64,000 bases of DNA from Bacillota bacterium (GTDB taxonomy: Bacteria > Bacillota > Clostridia > Caldicoprobacterales > DTU083). Within the stretch, counting starts at the first letter, position 1. Each line of letters opens with the position of its first letter. The notes beneath the pieces were generated by a model that saw nothing but the letters and a program-made list of their open reading frames with translations, was not told where the DNA came from and did no database searches. Made by a program: the position numbers and the translations under genes. The stretch covers positions 39,867 through 103,866 of the forward strand of contig JAKPIB010000014.1 in the NCBI GenBank assembly GCA_029549985.1, written 5' to 3'. Positions 17,053 to 26,092 of the stretch are shown one piece after another.

Positions 17053-17859
17053 CTAATCCGCTTTTTCAAACCTGCTCAGCAGGTACGATGCCGCACACCC
17101 TGCGGCCAGAAGCAATATTCCAAGGATATACTCGATCTTCAGCATGAACCCGTGGAATATGAGCACAATCGACCCCAGTACAAAGCCCAGGATCCCGTAA
17201 TAGGTATACCCATAGGCCTTTTTGAACAGCAGGGTGACAAGCTTGGCAAATGCGGCCACGCTGACGGCAAAGCCGATCCCTACGGGCAGGAGCACTGGGA
17301 TATCAAATACCGGCACCGCATCTATTATCGGCTGATAGGTCCCCAGATACATCATGATAAAGGCAGCGCTTATGCCTGGTGTAAGTGTCCCTATGCCCAG
17401 GATAGCACCGCTTATTGCAAGCAGAAAAAAGTCGGGCTCGACAACTGCGCCGGGTCCTGCAGTCTCGTTCAGGATATACAGCAATACAGCCAGGGTCAGG
17501 GTGGTGAAAAAGGCGATTAAGTATACCGGCCGAAAGCCATGTTTGTTGGCCTGCTTTCTCACTGACGGAAGGGTCCCGAGCATGAGGCCTATGAAGAGGT
17601 ATTTCACCTGGACCTGGTAGTTTTGAAACAAGTGCCCCATCAGCCTGGTCAGGCTGAGAAAGCCAAAAGCAGCTCCCAGGGCTATCGGGAGAAAATACAG
17701 GGCTTGCTTTTTGAACTCCTTGAAAATATTGGCGATGGCGTAGGTCAGCCTTTCGTATATACCGAACATGACGGCAAAGGCCCCGCCGCTCACCCCGGGG
17801 GCTATGCCGCTTGCCCCTATGATGAAGCCTATCAAAAAGTTGTATAGGAAATCCTTCAT
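17053..17859 (-). CDS. DUF368 membrane protein, undecaprenyl phosphate translocase candidate
   Basis: The DUF368 family (PopT) has been reported to recycle undecaprenyl phosphate across the membrane for cell-wall synthesis. The 268-residue protein has about eight helices and the two characteristic glycine/proline-rich repeats: IGASGIAPGVSGGAFAVMFGIYERL near the N-terminus and LGIGTLTPGISAAFIMMYLGTY in the second half, an inverted-repeat arrangement. ATG 17859 is favoured, because GAGGT is six bases upstream, over a GTG ten codons earlier that overlaps the upstream gene. It follows the TlyC/CNNM gene by 17 bases and may be cotranscribed with it. Confidence 0.85.
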   Translation of the reverse strand: MKDFLYNFLIGFIIGASGIAPGVSGGAFAVMFGIYERLTYAIANIFKEFKKQALYFLPIALGAAFGFLSLTRLMGHLFQNYQVQVKYLFIGLMLGTLPSVRKQANKHGFRPVYLIAFFTTLTLAVLLYILNETAGPGAVVEPDFFLLAISGAILGIGTLTPGISAAFIMMYLGTYQPIIDAVPVFDIPVLLPVGIGFAVSVAAFAKLVTLLFKKAYGYTYYGILGFVLGSIVLIFHGFMLKIEYILGILLLAAGCAASYLLSRFEKAD

Positions 17860-17876
17860 AACATACCTCGCTGGTA

Positions 17877-19172
17877 TCAGGCAGTACACACCTTTATTTT
17901 TGCGATCCGTTTTTCTTCTACCTTTTCGACTTTGAATACTATGTTGTCCAGCTCTATTACCGGTTTTTCCTCTTCACCAGGTATTTTGCCCAGCTGGCTT
18001 ATCAAAAAGCCGCTCAAGGTCTCATAGTCATCTGTGGGTAGTTCGATCCCTATGAGGTCCTGGACCTTGTCCAGGCTTATGGAGCCGTTGAAGATATATG
18101 TCGAATCGTCGACCTTCTCAAACTCGGTCTCCTCTATGTCATACTCGTCGAATATGTTGCCGACTATCTCCTCAAGCAGGTCTTCTATCGTAATGATGCC
18201 TGCAGTTCCGCCATATTCATCAATGACGACCACCATATGGACCTTCTTGAGCTGGAGCTCCTGGAACAGCTCATTCAGCTTCTTGGATTCCGGTACGAAA
18301 TAAGGCTCCCGGATAAGCTTGCGCAAATCGAATCCCGCAGTATCCTCTGTTGCCAGGAACTGGATTATATCCTTGACATGGAGTATGCCTATTATATTGT
18401 CGATGCTATCTTCATATACCGGTATCCTTGTATACTTTTCGCTGCGGATGAGGTCTATAAGCTCATCAAGGTCTGCATCGACAGGCAGGGCCGCGATCTG
18501 GGTCCTGTGGGTCATGATGTCCGACACTACCTTATCATCGAACTCGAATATATTGTTGATGAACTCCTTCTCTATTTCATCGATCGTGCCCTTCTCCTCG
18601 CCGACATCGATCATCATCCGGATCTCCTCTTCAGTGACCTCTTCCTCGTCTGCATTCGGGTTGCCGCCGAATACTCTTATGAAAAAATTGGTCGAAATCG
18701 TGAGCAGCTTGACAAGGGGCGCCGTTATGACCGAAAGGAACCTCAGGGGGTCGACTACTCGCATGGCCAGCCGCTCTGCGCTTTGCATGGCCAGCCGCTT
18801 TGGCACCAGTTCCCCGAACACCAGTGTAAAATATGATAGTATCAAGGTGATCAGCACTACTACCACAGGCTTTATCAGACCACGCGACGCAGCCAGGCCC
18901 AGGCTCTGCATATAATCAACCAGCGTATCGGCAAAGGTTTCGGATGCGAATGCGCTGGATAACAAGCCAGCCAGCGTGATCCCGATCTGGATGGTGGACA
19001 GGAACTTGCTGGGTTCGCCAAGCAGATTCCTGAGTTTTATGGCCTTCTTATTGCCCTCTTCAGCCATGAGCCTTATCCTGGTGTCATTCAGGGACACAAG
19101 GGCCATTTCAGAAGCAGCAAAAAAAGCATTCAGCAGTATCAGCACTATCAAAACTATTAACGATATCAACAT
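17877..19172 (-). CDS. CNNM/TlyC (HlyC/CorC) family transporter with CBS pair
   Basis: Members include the Mg2+ exporter MpfA and relatives called hemolysins; magnesium or sodium-linked cation export is the likely role. The 431-residue protein has an N-terminal DUF21 membrane domain with three to four helices (FFAASEMALVSLN; GELVPKRLAMQSAERLA), a tandem CBS domain (IMTHRTQIAALPVDADLDEL; LNELFQELQLKKVHMVVVIDEYGGTAGIITIEDLLEEIVG), and a C-terminal CorC/HlyC domain (STYIFNGSISLDKVQDL). I chose ATG 19172; the TTG six codons upstream would place the GGGAGGATC binding site inside the coding region. A leader with a possible attenuator lies upstream. Confidence 0.92.
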   Translation of the reverse strand: MLISLIVLIVLILLNAFFAASEMALVSLNDTRIRLMAEEGNKKAIKLRNLLGEPSKFLSTIQIGITLAGLLSSAFASETFADTLVDYMQSLGLAASRGLIKPVVVVLITLILSYFTLVFGELVPKRLAMQSAERLAMRVVDPLRFLSVITAPLVKLLTISTNFFIRVFGGNPNADEEEVTEEEIRMMIDVGEEKGTIDEIEKEFINNIFEFDDKVVSDIMTHRTQIAALPVDADLDELIDLIRSEKYTRIPVYEDSIDNIIGILHVKDIIQFLATEDTAGFDLRKLIREPYFVPESKKLNELFQELQLKKVHMVVVIDEYGGTAGIITIEDLLEEIVGNIFDEYDIEETEFEKVDDSTYIFNGSISLDKVQDLIGIELPTDDYETLSGFLISQLGKIPGEEEKPVIELDNIVFKVEKVEEKRIAKIKVCTA

Positions 19173-19206
19173 TTGGCTTGATCCTCCCAAAACAACATAA
19201 ATAAAA

Positions 19207-19248
19207 AGACAAAAAACCTCCGGCTCTGATCAGGGCCAGGCTTTTTGC
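19207..19248 (-). terminator. Possible attenuator in the TlyC leader
   Basis: On the minus strand an imperfect hairpin (AAAAAGCCTGGC pairing with GCCGGAGGTTTTTT) ends in T6 about 35 bases before the TlyC start codon, inside the predicted transcript. A terminator in this place implies conditional read-through. Confidence 0.5.
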
Positions 19249-19249
19249 C

Positions 19250-19306
19250 TCAATCCTTATTGTCTGCGTTTGGGTTGCCAGTCTTACTGCCAGGGTTATC
19301 GTCCAT
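19250..19306 (-). CDS. Possible leader peptide upstream of TlyC gene
   Basis: An 18-codon frame, MDDNPGSKTGNPNADNKD, begins at ATG 19306 with AGGCGG about 13 bases upstream and ends just before the possible attenuator. The composition (Asp, Asn, Pro, Lys) is unusual and would fit a peptide whose translation is sensitive to magnesium, as in mgtL, but this is speculative. Spacing of the binding site is not ideal and the frame may be chance. Confidence 0.3.
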   Translation of the reverse strand: MDDNPGSKTGNPNADNKD

Positions 19307-19345
19307 TGACTTGTTTTCACCGCCTGTTAGAAATGTTTTGCCAAT

Positions 19346-19374
19346 ATTATAACATATCTTTTGTGATAGTAAAG
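19346..19374 (-). promoter_or_regulatory. Predicted promoter of the TlyC-DUF368 unit
   Basis: Minus-strand TATAAT (19351-19346) with a weak -35 (CTTTAC, 19374-19369). The start would lie about 170 bases upstream of the TlyC ATG. Confidence 0.45.
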
Positions 19375-19399
19375 CATATTCTATGTCAGGCTCAGCCTG

Positions 19400-21055
19400 C
19401 TAGACGTGGAAGCAGCTGCCGCCTATGAACTCTCTCAATATGGAGTTATTAGGTATATCCGTGGCATCAAGGTCAACAAAGTACTTGAGGAACTTCCTCA
19501 GCCTGTTTATCTCGGGGAAATACCTGTGATCGTCCGGGATATCCTCCAGCAGGCTGAGGATGTATGGTTTCAGTACTGCCAGCTCATATACAAGGGCTGA
19601 ATTCAGCATGATGTCCGCAGACTCCTGGAAGGGGAATATATACTTCTCCTCGCCCCGCCTCACGGAAGCCCACATGTCAAGGGTCGCCTCTATGGATGTG
19701 CCCCTGAACTGATGGTCCCTGACCATGCGCCTGATAAGCCTTGTATCCGTGGTCGGTATCCGGTTGTGATCATCGATATTGAGCTGCGTAAGGGCACTGA
19801 TATATATCTTGTACTTGTTTTCCCTGGGTATCATTTCAGTCAGCTTTTCATTGAGGCCGTGTATGCCTTCAACGATTATCGGCTGGTCCTCATTCACCTT
19901 GATCTCTGTCCCCGTATACACCCTTTTGCCAAGAGAGAAGTTGTAGGTAGGGATCTCAACCCGCTGGCCCTGGATTAGCCGGGTCATCTGTTCGTTGAAC
20001 AGCTCCAGGTCTATCGCATCGATCGATTCCAGGTCCCTTTCGCCCTTGTCGTCCATGGGGATATCATCCCTGTCCAGATAATAGTTGTCCATGGATATCG
20101 GCACGGGAAGGAGCCCGTTGACCATCATCTGGATCTTCAGGCGCTGGGCAAAGGTGGTCTTGCCCGAGGACGACGGGCCTGCTATGAGCACAAGCCTGAT
20201 CCTGTCCTTCTGGCGGGCTATTTCATCGGCTATAAATGCGATCTGCTTTTCATGCTGGGCTTCACAGATCCTGATAAGCTCGCCGCCCCGGCCTTCCTCT
20301 ATCCTCCTGTTGAGGTCGGCTATGTTCTCGATATTGATGATTTTTGCCCATTTTTCAGACTGGCGGAAGATGGTGAACAGCTTGGGGCTGTCCTTAAAAG
20401 GCGCCAGCTCACTGGGGTTTTCCTTGTCAGGATACCTCAGGACTACACCGGGCAGGTAGAACTTAAGCCCAAAGGTTTTGAGGCAGCCCGTGGACGGAAC
20501 CATATAGCCGTATAGGTAGTCGTACATCCAGCCGCATTTGTAAAGCGATATTTTGTCCTCCGTCCGGTATCTGAGCAGGTCCAGCTTGTCGTCAAAGCCC
20601 ATCTCCCTGAAGATCCTGCCCGCCTCTTCGACCGGCATATCTATTTTGACGAAAGGCTCGTCGGCCTCAACTATTTTCCTCATCTGGTGCTCTATCCTAT
20701 GCACCTGCCTGGGCGTAAGTGTAAAGTCCCCGTGGACTTCGCAGTACAGGCCGCCCCCGAAGGAATGCTCGATCGAGACCTTGCAGTCCGGGAAGACCTC
20801 CCTGCAGGCCCTTATAAAGACAAAGACCAGGCTGCGGATATAGATCCGCTGACCGTCCCCGGTCGTTATATCTACAGGCTCCAGGTCGCAATCTTCATGC
20901 AGCCTGTAATTAAGCTCCCTGATCTGGTTGTTGACCATCACAGCTATGATCCGGCTGCAATCTACCGTAAAAAAATTCGATAGTGCTTCAATGGCAGTCG
21001 TACCCTTGCTGGCGCTGATCGTCTTGCCCTGATATATGATGTTGATTTGCTCCAT
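19400..21055 (-). CDS. Nucleoside (uridine-type) kinase fused to TGS/ThrRS-like N-terminus
   Basis: A 551-residue two-part protein. Residues 1-60 form a TGS-like domain and about 60-270 resemble the threonyl/alanyl-tRNA synthetase second additional domain (HRIEHQMRKIVEADEPF). The C-terminal half is a phosphoribulokinase/uridine kinase domain with Walker A GPSSSGKTT near residue 297, SMDNYYLDRDDIP, NFSLGKR and IIVEGIHGLN. Such proteins occur widely in clostridia, are annotated as nucleoside or uridine kinases, and presumably phosphorylate a nucleoside; the role of the synthetase-like half is unknown. ATG 21055 follows GGTGAAAGG. It lies 59 bases downstream of the VanW gene. Confidence 0.88.
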   Translation of the reverse strand: MEQINIIYQGKTISASKGTTAIEALSNFFTVDCSRIIAVMVNNQIRELNYRLHEDCDLEPVDITTGDGQRIYIRSLVFVFIRACREVFPDCKVSIEHSFGGGLYCEVHGDFTLTPRQVHRIEHQMRKIVEADEPFVKIDMPVEEAGRIFREMGFDDKLDLLRYRTEDKISLYKCGWMYDYLYGYMVPSTGCLKTFGLKFYLPGVVLRYPDKENPSELAPFKDSPKLFTIFRQSEKWAKIINIENIADLNRRIEEGRGGELIRICEAQHEKQIAFIADEIARQKDRIRLVLIAGPSSSGKTTFAQRLKIQMMVNGLLPVPISMDNYYLDRDDIPMDDKGERDLESIDAIDLELFNEQMTRLIQGQRVEIPTYNFSLGKRVYTGTEIKVNEDQPIIVEGIHGLNEKLTEMIPRENKYKIYISALTQLNIDDHNRIPTTDTRLIRRMVRDHQFRGTSIEATLDMWASVRRGEEKYIFPFQESADIMLNSALVYELAVLKPYILSLLEDIPDDHRYFPEINRLRKFLKYFVDLDATDIPNNSILREFIGGSCFHV

Positions 21056-21114
21056 TTCCTTTCACCCTTCCGAACAGAGTCTATACCGGATATTTTGCCG
21101 GATAGGCTGATAAA

Positions 21115-22623
21115 TTATGGTTGTTCCTTCGGCCTGTAGTATATGGTCCCGGTGACCGGCTTATAGTAGTTGGTCGCCAGGAGCTCTGAGGATACTTTTA
21201 CGCCTTTTTGGTACAAGACCCGGTATGTATCCACCCTGTACCCCGGCCTTGACTTTACATAGACCACACTCTTGCCGGGCTCTGTCACATACCTGCCTTC
21301 CGTATCCTCGATCCGTTTGGGCTCGGGCGCAGGCTCCTCTGACAAAAGCCTGGTTTCAAGCCTGTATTCCCCGCTGTCTGGCAGTTTTTCGCCGTAGATC
21401 TCTACGCATACCAGGTTGTTCCTTCGATATGTCCGGATAAATACAGGGGTATCCCGGTTATTTCTGAATTTGAGGTCGACCCCGCCGTAATATACCGTTG
21501 CGTCCAGCCCCATTGGCACATATGACACCGGATAGGCGTGGTGCCACCGTTCAACTATCTCAAGCCCGGCCATGGCAGCGGCGTTGAACAGGGTGGTCGA
21601 TGTCTGGCAGACACCTCCGCCATAGTCATCCTGAAGGCTTTTATCGGGCATGATGACCGGTGCCGGCAGATAACCGGCCTCCTTTGATCTGGAGCCTACT
21701 ACCGCATTGAAGGAGAAGACCTGGCCGGGATCCAGCCTGAAACCGTTGATCTTGTCAAGGGACAGGACGATGTTGTGGATCCTGTTTTCTGTGCTGTCGA
21801 GGAGGTCCGTGGAAAAGGAAGCAACCAGGTCAGTTGCTTTGCTCAGGTCCTCCACTGTAAGCTCAGGCTCAATTGCTTCAGGCTCTATAGCTATCGCGTC
21901 CGCCCTATCACCCCTCCTGATGGCTTCCAAGCGGTCAATGGCAGCCTTAAGCAAGGCATCCGGGTCTACTCTTCGGCCGGTCTTTTCAGGCTTGAGGTTG
22001 GCAAATTTGACCTTTTCATCGGGACGAAACTCGATCGTCGCATTGACGGGCTCTATGTACAGGCTGTCTGCGATAGCCTGCACATACTCCTTGAGCAGGT
22101 CCAGGTCATACTTAAGGTCTGTGCTCAGCTTCACATTCTTCTGCCTGGCTGATTCGGCTGCAGAGTACCTCTGCCCGGGAGCGCCCTGCCGCCCCAGGCT
22201 GTACAGCTTGTTGAGCTTCTCTTTCCAGTCGATATATGCCTTTATCCGGGCATGATCAAGCTGCCAGCTTTTATCCTGGTATACGAACTCAAGCCTGTAC
22301 CTGGAAAGCTCTGCTTCAGCCTTCTGCTTGAACAGACTTGCTGCTTCATTATATGTCATGCCCCCCAGGGCAATGTCATCCAAATATACACCCTCACAAA
22401 AGGTGTTTGAGCCGGCCGCTTTGGATATCTGCCTTATCCTCTGGTCCCGGGCTTGCTGCCCTCGTGGCCTGTTCTCCCGGCCGAACCGTTCCCTGACCCC
22501 CGGATCAGACATACAACCGGCTGCAGCAAATACCGCCCCTGCAAGCATCACTATGCAAAGGAGCAATATCAGCTTGCCGAGCCAGGTTTTTCTGATATCG
22601 GTCCAGTCAGTCTCCCTATACAT
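21115..22623 (-). CDS. VanW family membrane-anchored protein
   Basis: A 502-residue surface protein. A hydrophobic segment at about residues 17-36 ends in the lipobox-like AAAGC, so it is either a lipoprotein or a single-pass anchored protein. Residues about 80-240 match the peptidoglycan-binding-like domain that precedes VanW, and about 275-400 are the VanW domain, with SFNAVVGSRSKEAGYLPAP, GGGVCQTSTTLFNAA and HHAYPVSYVPMGLDATVYYG. The function is unknown; despite its name, VanW by itself gives no evidence of vancomycin resistance, and no vanHAX genes are here. It is 13 bases behind the GDPD gene, an apparent operon. Confidence 0.9.
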   Translation of the reverse strand: MYRETDWTDIRKTWLGKLILLLCIVMLAGAVFAAAGCMSDPGVRERFGRENRPRGQQARDQRIRQISKAAGSNTFCEGVYLDDIALGGMTYNEAASLFKQKAEAELSRYRLEFVYQDKSWQLDHARIKAYIDWKEKLNKLYSLGRQGAPGQRYSAAESARQKNVKLSTDLKYDLDLLKEYVQAIADSLYIEPVNATIEFRPDEKVKFANLKPEKTGRRVDPDALLKAAIDRLEAIRRGDRADAIAIEPEAIEPELTVEDLSKATDLVASFSTDLLDSTENRIHNIVLSLDKINGFRLDPGQVFSFNAVVGSRSKEAGYLPAPVIMPDKSLQDDYGGGVCQTSTTLFNAAAMAGLEIVERWHHAYPVSYVPMGLDATVYYGGVDLKFRNNRDTPVFIRTYRRNNLVCVEIYGEKLPDSGEYRLETRLLSEEPAPEPKRIEDTEGRYVTEPGKSVVYVKSRPGYRVDTYRVLYQKGVKVSSELLATNYYKPVTGTIYYRPKEQP

Positions 22624-22636
22624 TCGATCACCGGAT

Positions 22637-23377
22637 CTACTGTTCCTGAAGTGATGATATAACGGCTATGGCCGTATCCGGAACGTTTGTGATTATCCCG
22701 TCGACCCCTGCCATTGCCAGCGCCCTGATGTGCTCCGGCTTGTCTACTGTGAACGGGTTCATCAATATGCCATGCGCCTTGCAGCCCTGTACGATCGGCG
22801 GCTGTATGTTTACAAAGTAAGGATGTATGGCATCGGCGCCTACCTTTCTGGCATAATCCCAGGGCTCGACCAGGCCGGCCATATACAAGATCCCGGTTTT
22901 GATGCCTGGCTCTATCTGCTTTACGGTGAGCAGGCTGTAATGGTTGAAGGAAGATATGATGGCCCGTTCTGTCATACCAAAGGCCTTCAGGACATCCAGG
23001 GTCTTCTGCTCCAAGCCTTCATAAAAGATTGGCCCGGACTTCAACTCGACGTTCAGGATGCCGTCCCAGCCCTTCAGCAGGTCCAGCACCTCCTCGAGGG
23101 TCAGGATGGTTTCACCTCTGAATTCGGAGCCGAACCAGGAGCCAAAGTCCAGCTCTTTAAGCTCTGACAGCCTCATATCCTTGACCCAGCCTGACCCGTT
23201 GCTCGTTCGGTCAACCCTCTCATCATGGATTACTACGATATGACCGTCCAGGGTCAGATGGACATCAAGCTCGATACCGTCTGCTTTCATCTCGACCGCT
23301 TTTCTGAATGCTGCCCCGGTGTTTTCCGGCGCGTACGCAGATGCGCCCCTGTGGGCAAATATCACAGGCTTCTTCAT
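22637..23377 (-). CDS. ugpQ: Glycerophosphodiester phosphodiesterase
   Basis: It hydrolyses glycerophosphodiesters from phospholipid turnover to glycerol 3-phosphate and an alcohol. The 246-residue TIM-barrel protein has the family residues HRGAS (9-13, catalytic His), PENT, DGIELDVHLTLDGHIVVIHDE (metal-binding Glu/Asp and second catalytic His) and NVELKSG. There is no signal peptide, so a cytoplasmic UgpQ-like enzyme is expected. ATG 23377 follows GGAGGT. It probably heads an operon with the VanW gene. Confidence 0.95.
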   Translation of the reverse strand: MKKPVIFAHRGASAYAPENTGAAFRKAVEMKADGIELDVHLTLDGHIVVIHDERVDRTSNGSGWVKDMRLSELKELDFGSWFGSEFRGETILTLEEVLDLLKGWDGILNVELKSGPIFYEGLEQKTLDVLKAFGMTERAIISSFNHYSLLTVKQIEPGIKTGILYMAGLVEPWDYARKVGADAIHPYFVNIQPPIVQGCKAHGILMNPFTVDKPEHIRALAMAGVDGIITNVPDTAIAVISSLQEQ

Positions 23378-23455
23378 TTTAAGTACCTCCTACATCTAAT
23401 AGCATTTCTTAGCTTTTTGCTTTGCATACTACTTCATTATATATCCTGCACATAA

Positions 23456-23481
23456 TAAAAAAATCCTCCCTGGGGGAGGAT
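23456..23481 (-). terminator. Terminator of the two-component/GerMN operon
   Basis: An 8-bp perfect stem (23463-23470 with 23474-23481) with a 3-base loop; on the minus strand a T6 run follows, ten bases after the GerMN stop. Confidence 0.85.
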
Positions 23482-23491
23482 CGATTTTTTT

Positions 23492-24985
23492 CTATTTAGT
23501 GTCTTTGATCAAGGCAGCGTTCATCACAAACGGGTCGTTTAGTGATATTGTGTTTATCGTGTTGCCCTCTATACCTCCCGCTACGAACCTGACCTGCTTG
23601 ATACTGGTCTGATTCCAAGGGTCTGTCAGCGAATTGACGATCGCGTAAAGATTGCGGATCAGAATATCGCTGTTGGAAAGGTGCTCATAGAAAGCTGGTG
23701 GTATGTTTATTATGGCGGTACTGTCGACCACACGGACCGTGAAGTTGTCAGCTTTCAGATACGGAGGCATTATCATAACACTGCCTTCACTTATGGGGCT
23801 TGATGCAAGCACTTCGATGATCTGATCCACCTTGCTGCCCCCGTTCCTGGCTACTGCCCTGTATTCCGGAATCAGCAGCATGCTGTTCGGATCCCCGAAG
23901 TAGACCTTGACGCGCGTTCCTATGAAATCGGGGAAGTCATCGATAGAAAGCCCCTGATCCAGGGATATCGAATGGATCGGAAGATCGGTGTATACACCCG
24001 GATCTGTCTCATAATATACCTTGATGAAATCTGTGTCAGGCAGGGTGGTAAGGCTGTATACCAGTGATCCCAGCAGGGCCCTCTCGGCATCTGTGCCGCC
24101 CTTGAAGTTGGTCTTCAGCTCCTTGGAGAAATACAGGGCTATGCCTTTGCCGTCCTCATCCTTCACAGTCTCTGTTTTATTAAGGATGGTCCCTTCGAGC
24201 AAAGTGGGGTACATGCCCTGGTCCAGACTGACAGGGCCCTTCAGCAGCTCCTCGACTATTGCCTGGGCATACTGCTTGTTGGTCACATTGATCGTCCTGA
24301 CCTCAGGAAGCAGGAAAGTGCCTTCCTTGTCGCGGAAAAACAGCTCCCTGTCGATATACCTGATATCATCGCTCCCGGCCCTGGACTCCTGGGCGAGTAT
24401 CTCCGGTATGCTCCTGGGATACCTGGTGAGGAGACCGAGCACCTTGCCATCCTTTTTGCCGTTATCGGTCAGCTCGTTGCTGTCGACATAAAGCTTTACA
24501 TACTTGACTATCCCAAGCTCAACAAGGGAGTTGGTAAGCGCAGCCCTGGCGATAACCAGGTCTCCTGATTTTAAAAACTCCGCGGAAAGGTTGACTGTAA
24601 GAATGTTTTCCGCTCTGTCAAGCTTTATGAGCCTGGTCTCAGGGTGTATGACAGGGTGCAGCACATCAGATCTGGGGCCGTTGATGAGGCTCCTGACAAC
24701 ATCCTCCATCAGGTATTCGTCACTTGTTTTTGTAAACGATCTCACTTCAGGCGAAAGTTCATTGTGCTCCTTATCATAGAAATACAAGGCTGCATTGACC
24801 CGGGGCGGATTGAGGTTGTTCTGCAAGGGGGTTTGCGTAACGTTTTTGATCCCGGTCTCTTCCGGTTCTTCAACCGTATAATTGGTTTCACTTGTCTTTT
24901 CGGGATTGGTGTTCTTTCTGAGCGCGCAAGAACAGACCAGCGCCAATACCAGCAGCAGGCATAAAACCATAGCAAACCTTTTCAT
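23492..24985 (-). CDS. Lipoprotein with tandem GerMN domains
   Basis: A 497-residue lipoprotein (lipobox LVCSC) with at least two GerMN domains. The repeats share a pattern: a LYF-Y/F-D-x segment, LxPExR, a region LxEDVVRSLINGP / AQAIVEELLKGP, and ILTVNLS, spaced about 150 residues apart; a third degenerate copy may follow near residue 340 (VKVYFGDPNSMLLIPEYRAVARNGG). GerM of B. subtilis is needed for sporulation and germination, and GerMN domains are also found in lipoproteins near cell-wall two-component systems. ATG 24985 follows AAAGGAGG. It lies 29 bases after the other GerMN gene. Confidence 0.85.
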   Translation of the reverse strand: MKRFAMVLCLLLVLALVCSCALRKNTNPEKTSETNYTVEEPEETGIKNVTQTPLQNNLNPPRVNAALYFYDKEHNELSPEVRSFTKTSDEYLMEDVVRSLINGPRSDVLHPVIHPETRLIKLDRAENILTVNLSAEFLKSGDLVIARAALTNSLVELGIVKYVKLYVDSNELTDNGKKDGKVLGLLTRYPRSIPEILAQESRAGSDDIRYIDRELFFRDKEGTFLLPEVRTINVTNKQYAQAIVEELLKGPVSLDQGMYPTLLEGTILNKTETVKDEDGKGIALYFSKELKTNFKGGTDAERALLGSLVYSLTTLPDTDFIKVYYETDPGVYTDLPIHSISLDQGLSIDDFPDFIGTRVKVYFGDPNSMLLIPEYRAVARNGGSKVDQIIEVLASSPISEGSVMIMPPYLKADNFTVRVVDSTAIINIPPAFYEHLSNSDILIRNLYAIVNSLTDPWNQTSIKQVRFVAGGIEGNTINTISLNDPFVMNAALIKDTK

Positions 24986-25014
24986 GATCTCGCCCCTCCT
25001 TTCCTACAGGTCTA

Positions 25015-26013
25015 TCACCTGTATTGGTTTAAAAATACAGGCAGCCTGACTTTCCATATACCGTCGACATAGTCTACGGTCAGGACCTCCCTGACTTCCT
25101 TCCTGGAACCGTCGGCCTTGTTAATATAGTGTACTGTTACAAAAGCCTTGTTGCCCAGGTATTCTTCCTCGATCACAGGATTGTCCTCAAATTCGATCAA
25201 GCCTCCCACAACGGAAGGTATTTTCGTTTTCAGCTCGTCGAGTGACGGCAGGGTACTGCCATCCATCGTCTTGTCCGATAAAAACTTATATATAAAATTC
25301 CAATCCGGCTCTACCCTCAGGGCATTCATCACGAGCCTTACCGTCCTTGAAGGAGTCAGATTGGCATTTTGATTCCTTCCTATAGCCAGCATCGGTGAGT
25401 CCGGCGTCAGACTGCCGCCCTGATCCTGCAGCAGCCTTTCGGCCCCCATTTCCTTGTAGGACATCTGCCTGTTGCCCACCAGCAGCTTGACCTGGTTGAC
25501 CCCGTCAAGGTATGTCAGGGAGTTGACTATGGAATATATGGCCAGGCGCTTCATATTGGCCTGGACCGCAGGCTTGTCAGCCTCGGCTACGTTTTCCTTT
25601 CCCGGCAGGTCCGCAAGGTTTATATTGCCTACAAAATTGTTGGTCAGATTGACAAACACGGTGTCGCCCTGGCGCGAGACATTGATAATATCCGTATCAG
25701 GCGGCATCACCAGGCGCCTTTCGTGTTTCTTCGGACCTTTCAGCAGCTCTTCCACTATCAGATGCTCTATAGACTGATTTTCCTGGACCACTGTCCGCTT
25801 TTCAGGAACCAGGTAATCTGCCAGCTCGTGCTTGAAGTACAGAGTGATCTCTGTTTCGTTTGACTGGGCATTGGGATCGATAGGAACAGGGCTGTTGGGA
25901 CCTGGCGATTTTCTGTCATTGCTCCGCTGCCCTGACAGCATGGAGCATCCTGTCAGCGCAACTGCCAACAGCACTGCAGCTGTTATCACTGTTAACTTTT
26001 TGATATATCCCAC
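25015..26013 (-). CDS. GerMN-domain lipoprotein
   Basis: A 332-residue lipoprotein (signal peptide with lipobox ALTGC) with one clear GerMN domain at about residues 55-190 (ITLYFKHELADYLVPEKRTV; LIVEELLKGPKKHERRL; TVFVNLTNNF) and a C-terminal domain of about 110 residues of mixed alpha/beta character ending in a VTVHYINKADGSRKEVREVL strand pair, resembling a SnoaL/NTF2-like fold; that last point is only an impression. It starts at GTG 26013 behind AAGG. It follows the histidine kinase gene by 79 bases and may act outside the membrane on the kinase, as YycH/YycI do for WalK. Confidence 0.82.
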   Translation of the reverse strand: MGYIKKLTVITAAVLLAVALTGCSMLSGQRSNDRKSPGPNSPVPIDPNAQSNETEITLYFKHELADYLVPEKRTVVQENQSIEHLIVEELLKGPKKHERRLVMPPDTDIINVSRQGDTVFVNLTNNFVGNINLADLPGKENVAEADKPAVQANMKRLAIYSIVNSLTYLDGVNQVKLLVGNRQMSYKEMGAERLLQDQGGSLTPDSPMLAIGRNQNANLTPSRTVRLVMNALRVEPDWNFIYKFLSDKTMDGSTLPSLDELKTKIPSVVGGLIEFEDNPVIEEEYLGNKAFVTVHYINKADGSRKEVREVLTVDYVDGIWKVRLPVFLNQYR

Positions 26014-26092
26014 CTGCCCTTCTTGGTAAAATTATAGACTAATAATTTTACGAAATAGTTAAGCAATATTAACAAAAAGATGAATACACCCA

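Noticed and set aside
21115..22623. Vancomycin resistance implied by VanW
   Set aside because: VanW domains are common in clostridial surface proteins and no vanHAX or vanRS genes are present.
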